Shown: positions 55,851-64,000 of the stretch, piece after piece | Numbering within the stretch: position 1 is the stretch's first letter | Layout of the letters: each line of letters begins with the position of its first letter | DNA from: Halictus rubicundus | Taxonomy: Eukaryota; Arthropoda; Insecta; Hymenoptera; Halictidae | Length of the DNA stretch: 64,000 nucleotides | Reading direction: 5' to 3' | NCBI RefSeq assembly: GCF_050948215.1 | Contig: NW_027488871.1 | Coordinates: forward strand, 186,001 to 250,000 | The notes under the pieces: generated by a model | The model's database searches: none | What the model was told of the DNA's origin: nothing | Seen by the model: only the letters and a program-made list of their open reading frames with translations | Translations under genes and position numbers: made by a program

Positions 55851-57700
55851 GGATAGAGGATAGGATAGGATAGAGGATAGGATAGGATAGAGGATAGGAT
55901 GGGACAGAGGATAGGATAGGATAGAGGATAGGATAGGATAGAGGATAGGATAGGATAGAGGATAGGATAGGATAGAGGATAGGACAGAGGATAGGATAGA
56001 GGATAGGATAGAGGATAGGATAGAGGATAGGATAGGATAGAGGATAGGATAGGATAGAGGATAGGATAGGATAGAGGATAGGATAGGATAGAGGATAGGA
56101 TAGGATAGAGGATAGGATAGAGGATAGGATAGGATAGAGAATTGCATAGGATAGAGGATAGAGGATAGGATAGGATAGAGGATAGGATAGGATAGAGGAT
56201 AGGATAGGATAGAGGATAGGATAGGATAGAGGATAGGATAGGATAGAGGATAGGATAGGATAGAGGATAGGATAGGATAGAGGATAGGATAGGATAGAGG
56301 ATAGGATAGGATAGAGGATAGGATAGGATAGAGGATAGGATAGGATAGAGGATAGGATAGGATAGAGGATAGGATAGGATTGAGGATAGGATAGGATAGA
56401 GGAAAGGATAGGATAGAGGATCGGATAGGTGATTGGATAGGATAGAGGATAGGATAGGATAGAGTATAGGATATACGATTGGATAGGATAGAGGATAGGA
56501 TACGATAGAGGATAGGATAGGGTAGGATAGAGAATAGGAAAGGATGGATGATATTATAGGATAGAGGACAGGATAGGATAGAGGATACGATATTATAGAG
56601 AAGAGGATCGAATAGAGGAAATGATAGGGGATTGGATAGGATAGAAGATAGGATAGAGAATGGGATAGGATAGAGGATAGGATAGGATAGAGGATAGGAT
56701 AGAGAATAGGATAGGATAGAGGATAGGATAGGATAGAGTATAGGATTGGATAGCGGATAGGATTGGATAGTGTATAGAATAGGATAGAGGATAAGATAGG
56801 ATAGAGGATAGGATAGGATAGAGGATAGGATAGGATAGAGGATAGGATAGGATAGAGGATAGGATAGAGGATTGGATATGATAGGGGATTGGATAGGATA
56901 GAGGATAGGATAAGATAGAGGATAGGATAGGATAGAGGATAGGATAGGATAGAGGATAGGATAGGATAGAGGATAGGATAGAGAATAGGATAGGATAGAG
57001 GATAGGATAGGATAGTGGATAGGATAGGATAGGATAGAGGATAGGATAGGATAGAGGATAGGATAGGATGGAGGATAGGATAGGATAGAGGATAGGAAAG
57101 AGAATAGGATAGGATAGAGGATAGGATAGGATAGAGAATAGGATAGGATAGAGGATAGGATAGGATAGAGGATAGGATAGGATAGAGGATAGGATAGAGG
57201 ATTGGATATGATAGGGGATTGGATAGGATAGAGGATAGGATAAGATAGAGGATAGGATAGGATAGAGGATAGGATAGGATAGAGGATAGGATAGGATAGA
57301 GGATAGGATAGGATAGAGGATAGGATAGAGAATAGGATAGGATAGAGGATAGGATAGGATAGTGGATAGGATAGGATAGGATAGAGGATAGGATAGGATA
57401 GAGGATAGGATAGGATGGAGGATAGGATAGGATAGAGGATAGGATAGGATAGACGATAGGATAGGATAGGATAGAGGATAGGATAGGATAGAGGATAGGA
57501 TAGGATAGAGGATCGGATGGGGGATTGGATAGGATAGGGGATAGGATAGAGGATAGGATAGGATAGAGGATAGGATAGGATAGAGGATAGGATAGGATAG
57601 AGGATAGGATAGGATAGAGGATAGGATAGGATAGAGGATAGGATAGGATAGAGTATAGGATATAGGATTGGGTAGGATAGAGGATAGGATACGATAGAGG
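55800..57700 (+). repeat. Displaced copy of 46.1-47.95 kb
   Basis: Landmarks and offsets: ATTGCATAGG 46,451 to 56,141 (9,690); GATTGAGG 46,671 to 56,378 (9,707); GAAAGGATGG 46,831 to 56,538 (9,707); ATTGGATATG 47,164 to 56,871 (9,707); CGGATGGGGG 47,790 to 57,514 (9,724). Each step is exactly +17. The rare GGATATACGATTGG (46,763 and about 56,470) confirms the pairing. Confidence 0.9.
56161..56381 (+). repeat. Homogeneous run of 13 consecutive 17-bp units
   Basis: Counterpart of the run at 46,471. It lies between the same landmarks (GAGAATTGCATAGG on the left, GATTGAGG on the right) but holds 13 units instead of 12. The offset between the two segments moves from 9,690 before the run to 9,707 after it, exactly one 17-bp unit. 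Confidence 0.9.
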
Positions 57701-57999
57701 ATAGGATAGTGTAGGATAGAGAATAGGATAGGATGGATGATATTATAGGATAGAGGACAGGATAGGATAGAGGATACGATATTATAGAGAAGAGGATCGA
57801 ATAGAGGAAATGATAGGGGATTGGATAGGATAGAGGATAGGATAGAGAATAGGATTGGATAGAGGATAGGATAGGATAGAGGATAGGATAGAGGATTGGA
57901 TATGATAGGGGATTGGATAGGATAGAGGATAGGATAAGATAGAGGATAGGATAGGATAGAGGATAGGATAGGATAGAGGATAGGATAGGATAGAGGATA

Positions 58000-60450
58000 G
58001 GATAGGATAGAGGATAGGATAGGATAGAGGATAGGATAGGATAGAGGATAGGATAGAGGATAGGATAGGATAGAGGATAGGATAGAGGATAGGATAGAGG
58101 ATAGGATAGGATAGAGGATAGGATAGAGGATTGGATATGATAGGGGATTGGATAGGATAGAGGATAGGATAAGATAGAGGATAGGATAGGATAGAGGATA
58201 GGATAGGATAGAGGATAGGATAGAGAATAGGATAGGATAGAGGATAGGATAGGATAGTGGATAGGATAGGATAGGATAGAGGATAGGATAGGATAGAGGA
58301 TAGGATAGGATAGAGGATAGGATAGGATAGAGGATAGGATAGGATAGAGGATAGGATAGGATAGAGGATAGGATAGGATAGAGGATAGGATAGGATAGAG
58401 GATAGGATAGGATAGAGGATAGGATAGGATAGAGGATAGGATAGGATAGGATAGAGGATAGGATAGGATAGAGGATAGGATAGGGTAGAGGATAGGATAG
58501 GATAGAGGATAGGATAGGATAGAGGATCGGATGGGCGATTGGATAGGATAGAGGATAGGATAGAGGATAGGATAGGATAGAGGATAGGATAGGATAGAGG
58601 ATAGGATAGGATAGAGGATAGGATAGGATAGAGAATAGGATAGGATAGAGGATAGGATAGGATAGAGGATATTATAGGATAGAGTATAGGATATAGGATT
58701 GGATAGGATGGAGGATAGGATACGATAGAGGATAGGATAGGGTAGGATAGAGAATAGGATAGGATGGATGATATTATAGGATAGAGGACAGTATAGGATA
58801 GAGGATACGATATTATAGAGAAGAGGATCGAATAGAGGAAATGATAGGGGATTGGATAGGATAGAGGATAGGATAGAGAATAGGATAGGATAGAGGATAG
58901 GATAGGATAGAGGATAGGATAGGATAGAGGATAGGATAGGATAGAGGATAGGATAGGATTGAGGATAGGATAGGATAGAGGATAGGATAGGATAGAGGAT
59001 AGGATAGGATAGAGGATAGGATAGGATAGAGGATAGGATAGGATAGAGTATAGGATATAGGATTGGATAGGATAGAGGATAGGATACGATAGAGGATAGG
59101 ATAGTGTAGGATAGAGAATAGGATAGGATGGATGATATTATAGGATAGAGGACAGTATAGGATAGAGGATACGATATTATAGAGAAGAGGATCGAATAGA
59201 GGAAATGATAGGGGATTGGATAGGATAGAGGATAGGATAGAGAATAGGATAGGATAGAGGATAGGATAGGATAGAGGATAGGATAGGATAGAGGATAGGA
59301 TAAGATAGAGGATAGGATAGGATAGAGGATAGGATAGAGGATAGGATAGGATAGAGGATAGGATAGAGGATTGGATATGATAGGGGATTGGATAGGATAG
59401 AGGATAGGATAAGATAGAGGATAGGATAGGATAGAGGATAGGATAGGATAGAGGATAGGATAGAGAATAGGATAGGATAGAGGATAGGATAGGATAGTGG
59501 ATAGGATAGGATAGGATAGAGGATAGGATAGGATAGAGGATAGGATAGGATAGAGGATAGGATAGGATAGAGGATAGGATAGGATAGAGGATAGGATAGG
59601 ATAGAGGATAGGATAGGATAGAGGATAGGATAGGATAGAGGATAGGATAGGATAGAGGATAGGATAGGATAGGATAGAGGATAGGATAGGATAGAGGATA
59701 GGATAGGGTAGAGGATAGGATAGGATAGAGGATAGGATAGGATAGAGGATCGGATGGGCGATTGGATAGGATAGAGGATAGGATAGAGGATAGGATAGGA
59801 TAGAGGATAGGATAGGATAGAGGATAGGATAGGATAGAGGATAGGATAGGATAGAGGATAGGATAGGATAGAGAATAGGATAGGATAGAGGATAGGATAG
59901 GATAGAGGATATTATAGGATAGAGTATAGGATATAGGATTGGATAGGATGGAGGATAGGATACGATAGAGGATAGGATAGGGTAGGATAGAGAATAGGAT
60001 AGGATGGATGATATTATAGGATAGAGGACAGTATAGGATAGAGGATACGATATTATAGAGAAGAGGATCGAATAGAGGAAATGATAGGGGATTGGATAGG
60101 ATAGAGGATAGGATAGAGAATAGGATAGGATAGAGGATAGGATAGGATAGAGGATAGGATAGGGTAGAGGATAGGATAGGATAGAGGATAGGATAGGATT
60201 GATGGTAGGATAGGATAGAGGAAAGGATAGGATAGAGGATCGGATAGGTGATTGGATAGGATAGAGGATAGGATAGGATAGAGTATAGGATATAGGATTG
60301 GATAGGATAGAGGATAGGATACGATAGAGGATAGGATAGGGTAGGATAGAGAATAGGAAAGGATGGATGATATTATAGGATAGAGGACAGGATAGGATAG
60401 AGGATACGATATTATAGAGAAGAGGATCGAATAGAGGAAATGATAGGGGA
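58000..60450 (+). repeat. 1,240-bp tandem duplication with plus/minus 17-bp changes
   Basis: GGATTGGATATG at 58,131 and 59,371 are 1,240 apart; CGGATGGGCG near 58,528 and 59,751 are 1,223 apart; ATTATAGGATAGAG at 58,671 and 59,911 are again 1,240 apart. The second copy has therefore lost one 17-bp unit and gained one elsewhere. Both resemble 49.37-49.7 kb (ATTATAGGATAGAG at 49,510, offset 9,161), which shares CGGATGGGCG and GGATTGGATAGGATGGAGG. Box 3 copies at 58.82, 59.19, 60.06 and 60.42 kb lie within or at the edges. Confidence 0.85.
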
Positions 60451-60454
60451 TTGG
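60403..60454 (+). repeat. GAGAAGAGGATCGAATAGAG box (box 3), representative of about 20 copies
   Basis: The module reads GATACGATATTATAGAG, then AAGAGGATCGAATAGAGG, then AAATGATAGGGGATTGG. Copies lie near 2.38, 13.48, 25.74, 25.95, 45.77, 46.89, 48.00, 49.66, 55.09, 55.53, 56.60, 57.79, 58.82, 59.19, 60.06, 60.42, 61.33, 61.89, 63.21 and 63.66 kb. The four left copies are altered (for example ATTGTAGAGAAG or GGATTGAATAG). Five right copies (45.77, 55.09, 55.53, 63.21, 63.66) share GGACCGAATAG. It usually follows GGATGGATGATATTATAGG by some 50 bp. Function is unknown. Confidence 0.88.
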
Positions 60455-62370
60455 ATAGGATAGAATATAGGATAGAGAATGGGATAGGATAGAGGATAGG
60501 ATAGGATAGAGGATAGGATAGAGTATAGGATAGGATAGAGGATAGGATAGGATAGAGGATAGGATTGGATAGCTGATAGGATTGGATAGAGTATAGAATA
60601 GGATAGAGGATAAGATAGGATAGAGGATAGGATAGGATAGAGGATAGGATAGTATAGAGGATAGGATAGGATAGAGGATAGGATAGAGGATTGGATATGA
60701 TAGGGGATTGGATAGGATAGAGGATAGGATAAGATAGAGGATAGGATAGGATAGAGGATAGGATAGGATAGAGGATAGGATAGGATAGAGGATAGGATAG
60801 AGAATAGGATAGGATAGAGGATAGGATAGGATAGTGGATAGGATAGGATAGGATAGAGGATAGGATAGGATAGAGGATAGGATAGGATGGAGGATAGGAT
60901 AGGATAGAGGATAGGATAGGATAGACGATAGGATAGGATAGGATAGAGGATAGGATAGGATAGAGGATCGGATGGGGGATTGGATAGGATAGGGGATAGG
61001 ATAGAGGATAGGATAGGATAGAGGATAGGATAGGATAGAGGATAGGATAGGATAGAGGATAGGATAGGATAGAGGATAGGATAGGATAGAGGATAGGATA
61101 GGATAGAGGATAGGATAGGATAGAGGATAGGATAGGATAGAGGATAGGATAGGATAGAGGATAGGATAGGATAGAGGATAGGATAGGATAGAGTATAGGA
61201 TATAGGATTGGGTAGGATAGAGGATAGGATACGATAGAGGATAGGATAGTGTAGGATAGAGAATAGGATAGGATGGATGATATTATAGGATAGAGGACAG
61301 GATAGGATAGAGGATACGATATTATAGAGAAGAGGATCGAATAGAGGGAATGATAGGGGATTGGATAGGATAGAGGATAGGATAGAGAATAGGATAGGAT
61401 AGAGGATAGGAAGGATAGAGGATAGGATAGAGGATTGGATATGATAGGGGATTGGATAGGATAGAGGATAGGATAAGATAGAGGATAGGATAGGATAGAG
61501 GATAGGATAGGATAGAGGATAGGATAGGATAGAGGATAGGATAGGATAGAGGATAGGATAGGATAGAGGATAGGATAGGATAGAGGATAGGATAGGATAG
61601 AGGATAGGATAGGATAGAGGATAGGATAGGATAGAGGATAGGATAGGATAGGATAGAGGATAGGATAGGATAGAGGATAGGATAGGGTAGAGGATAGGAT
61701 AGGATAGAGGATAGGATAGGATAGAGGATAGGATAGGATAGAGGATATTATAGGATAGAGTATAGGATATAGGATTGGATAGGATAGAGGATAGGATACG
61801 ATAGAGGATAGGATAGGGTAGGATAGAGAATAGGATAGGATGGATGATATTATAGGATAGAGGACAGGATAGGATAGAGGATACGATATTATAGAGAAGA
61901 GGATCGAATAGAGGAAATGATAGGGGATTGGATAGGATAGAGGATAGGATAGAGAATAGGATAGGATAGAGGATAGGATAGGATAGAGGATAGGATAGAG
62001 GATTGGATATGATAGGGGATTGGATAGGATAGAGGATAGGATAGGATAGAGGAAAGGATAGGATAGAGGATCGGATAGGTGATTGGATAGGATAGAGGAT
62101 AGTATTGGATAGCGGATAGGATTGGATAGAGTATAGAATTGGATAGAGGATAAGATAGGATAGAGGATAGGATAGGATAGAGGATAGGATAGGATAGAGG
62201 ATAGGATAGGATAGAGGATAGGATAGGATAGAGGATAGGACAGGATAGAGGATAGGATAGGATAGAGGATAGGATAGTGGAGATAATAGGATAGGATAGA
62301 GGATAGGATAGGATAGAGGATAGGATAGGATAGAGGATAGGATAGGATAGAGGATAGGATAGGATGGATG
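60450..62370 (+). repeat. Box 3-rich array between the 1,240-bp duplication and the right-end copy
   Basis: The stretch resembles 47.0-47.9 and 57.0-57.8 kb: GGATTGGATATGATAGGGG near 60.69 and 61.43 kb, CGGATGGGGG at 60,969, box 3 at 61.33 (with a GAGGGAATG variant) and 61.89 kb. An irregular GGATAGGAAGGATAG at about 61,405 lacks the usual T and one base, a rare break of the 5/7-bp grammar. Near 62,280 GTGGAGATAATAGG is another irregular unit. The rest is plain 17-bp repeats; no gene is visible. Confidence 0.8.
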
Positions 62371-62374
62371 ATAG

Positions 62375-64000
62375 GACATGACAGAGGATGGGATAGGATG
62401 GATGATAGGACATGACAGAGGATGGGATGGTATAGAGTATAGGATTGGATAGAGGATAGGATAGGATAGAGGATAGGATAGGATAGAGGATAGGATAGGA
62501 TAGAGGATAGGATAGGATAGGGGATAGGATAGGATGGAGGATAGGATAGGATAGAGTATAGAATAGGATAGAGGATAAGATAGGATAGAGGATAGGATAG
62601 GATAGAGGATAGGATTGGATAGCGGATAGGATTGGATAGAGGATAGGATAGGATAGAGGATAAGATAGGATAGAGGATAGGATAGGATAGAGGATAGGAT
62701 AGGATAGAGGATAGGATAGGATAGAGGATAGGATAGGATAGAGGATAGGATAGGATAGATGATAGGATAGGATAGAGGATAGGATGGGATAGAGGATAGG
62801 ATAGGATAGAGGATAGGATAGGATAGATGATAGGATAGGATAGAGGATAGGATTGGATAGCGGATAGGATTGGATAGAGGATAGGATAGGATAGAGGATA
62901 GGATAGGATAGAGGATAGGTTAGAGAATAGGATAGGATAGAGGATAGGATAGGATAGTGGATAGGATAGGATAGGATAGAGGATAGGATAGGATAGAGGA
63001 TAGGATAGGATAGAGGATAGGATAGGATAGAGGATAGGATAGGATAGAGGATAGGATAGGATAGAGGATAGGATAGGATAGAGTATAGGATATAGGATTG
63101 GATAGGATAGAGGATAGGATACGATAGAGGATAGGATAGGGTAGGATAGAGAATAGGATAGGATGGATGATATTATAGGATAGAGGACAGGATAGGATAG
63201 AGGATACGATATTATAGAGAAGAGGACCGAATAGAGGAAATGATAGGGGATTGGATAGGATAGAGGATAGGATAGAGAATAGGATAGGATAGAGGATAGG
63301 ATAGGATAGAGGATAGGATAGAGGATTGGATATGATAGGGGATTGGATAGGATAGAGGATAGGATAAGATAGAGGATAGGATAGGATAGAGGATAGGATA
63401 GGATAGAGGATAGGATAGGATAGAGGATAGGATAGGATAGAGGAAAGGATAGGATAGAGGATAGGATAGGATAGAGGATAGGATAGGATAGAGGATAGGA
63501 TAGGATAGAGGATAGGATACGATAGAGTATAGGATATAGGATTGGATAGGATAGAGGATAGGATACGATAGAGGATAGGATAGGGTAGGATAGAGAATAG
63601 GATAGGATGGATGATATTATAGGATAGAGGACAGGATAGGATAGAGGATACGATATTATAGAGAAGAGGACCGAATAGAGGAAATGATAGGGGATTGGAT
63701 AGGATAGAGGATAGGATAGAGAATAGGATAGGATAGAGGATAGGATAGGATAGAGGATAGGATAGAGGATTGGATATGATAGGGGATTGGATAGGATAGA
63801 GGATAGGATAAGATAGAGGATAGGATAGGATAGAGGATAGGATAGGATAGAGGATAGGATAGGATAGAGGATAGGATAGGATAGAGGAAAGGATAGGATA
63901 GAGGATAGGTTATGATAGAGGATAGGATAGGATAGAGGATAGGATAGGATAGAGGATAGGATAGGATAGAGAATAGGATAGGATAGAGGATAGGATAGGA
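62375..64000 (+). repeat. Right-end copy of 54.23-55.85 kb
   Basis: It repeats the doublet, the GAGTATAGAATAGG and TAGCGG units, the paired GAGTATAGGATATAGG modules 444 bp apart and two GGACCGAATAG boxes, in the same order as 54.23-55.85 kb. It differs by one 17-bp unit and scattered substitutions, such as GGATACGATAGAGTATAGG near 63,517 against GGATAGGATAGAGTATAGG. The array continues beyond the window. Confidence 0.88.

Larger units (their letters stand above)
1..64000 (+). repeat. Satellite array of 5-bp GGATA and 7-bp GGATAGA blocks
   Basis: The window is a continuous head-to-tail satellite. Units are (GGATA)n followed by GGATAGA: n=2 is the dominant 17-bp unit GAGGATAGGATAGGATA, n=1 a 12-bp unit, n=0 a 7-bp unit and n=3 a 22-bp unit. 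The + strand is nearly C-free; C occurs only in variant units such as ATACGATA, GACAGAGG, GACGATAGG or TAGCGG. No segment is inverted, because no C/T-rich stretch appears on the + strand. Both ends are inside the array, so its full length is unknown. There is no unique DNA, gene or transposon. This is seen directly. That it is heterochromatic, perhaps centromeric or subtelomeric, is inference from its kind and size. I do not recognise the family. Confidence 0.98.

Noticed and set aside
1..64000. CRISPR-like array of short direct repeats
   Set aside because: There are no unique spacers, repeats abut directly, units are 12-17 bp with whole-block variation, and no cas genes exist.
1..64000. Functional telomere
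   Set aside because: The unit is not a known telomere repeat, it is interrupted by 7-bp blocks and kilobase duplications, and neither window end is a chromosome end.
1..64000. Triplex (H-DNA) forming purine tract
   Set aside because: The + strand is interrupted by T in every GGATA block, so there are no long pure-purine mirror repeats.
1..64000. tRNA, rRNA, transposon or retroelement remnants
   Set aside because: Nothing departs from the satellite grammar for more than a few tens of bases; no terminal repeats, poly-A tails or structured RNA motifs were seen on either strand.

Overview
The whole 64 kb window is one uninterrupted satellite-DNA array. I find no protein-coding gene, tRNA, rRNA, transposon, CRISPR array or unique sequence in it. 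Two building blocks, GGATA (5 bp) and GGATAGA (7 bp), make up nearly every base. They follow a simple grammar, (GGATA)n then GGATAGA: n=2 gives the dominant 17-bp unit GAGGATAGGATAGGATA, n=1 a 12-bp unit, n=0 a 7-bp unit and n=3 a 22-bp unit. All units point the same way. The + strand is almost free of C (17-bp consensus: 7 G, 7 A, 3 T, 0 C), and I see no inverted segment.

Such an array suggests a eukaryotic heterochromatic region (centromeric, pericentromeric, subtelomeric or sex-chromosome) from a long-read assembly. I do not recognise the satellite family and cannot name the organism.

A higher-order layer sits on the monomers. Rare variant units cluster into recognisable 'boxes' that travel together in duplicated segments of 0.3 to 6.2 kb. 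Layout: (I) 1-4.1 kb, diverse variants and a 1,326-bp-offset duplication. (II) 4.1-18.9 kb, rich in the TATTAAA box, with a 1,521-bp tandem duplication and the first four GACATGACAG doublets. (III) 18.9-30.1 kb, no TATTAAA box, four further doublets, 1,263-bp and 615-bp tandem duplications. (IV) 30.1-42.5 kb, two head-to-tail copies of a 6,169-bp higher-order repeat. (V) 42-54.3 kb, a TATTAAA-box/doublet cassette with a fixed 760-bp internal spacing in three copies, plus long-range duplicates. (VI) 45.3-49.7 and 54.3-64 kb, dominated by a GAGAAGAGGATCGAATAG box, with no TATTAAA box after 53.5 kb.

The long open frames on the - strand (up to 1,094 codons, made almost only of Y, P, I, L and S) are a by-product of the monomer, which contains no stop triplet in any - strand frame. 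They are not genes. The notable content is the evolutionary structure: nested tandem duplications, copy-number changes in exact 17-bp steps, and diagnostic variants ordered along the array. All comparisons were made by eye; identities are qualitative and block edges are good to a few tens of bases.
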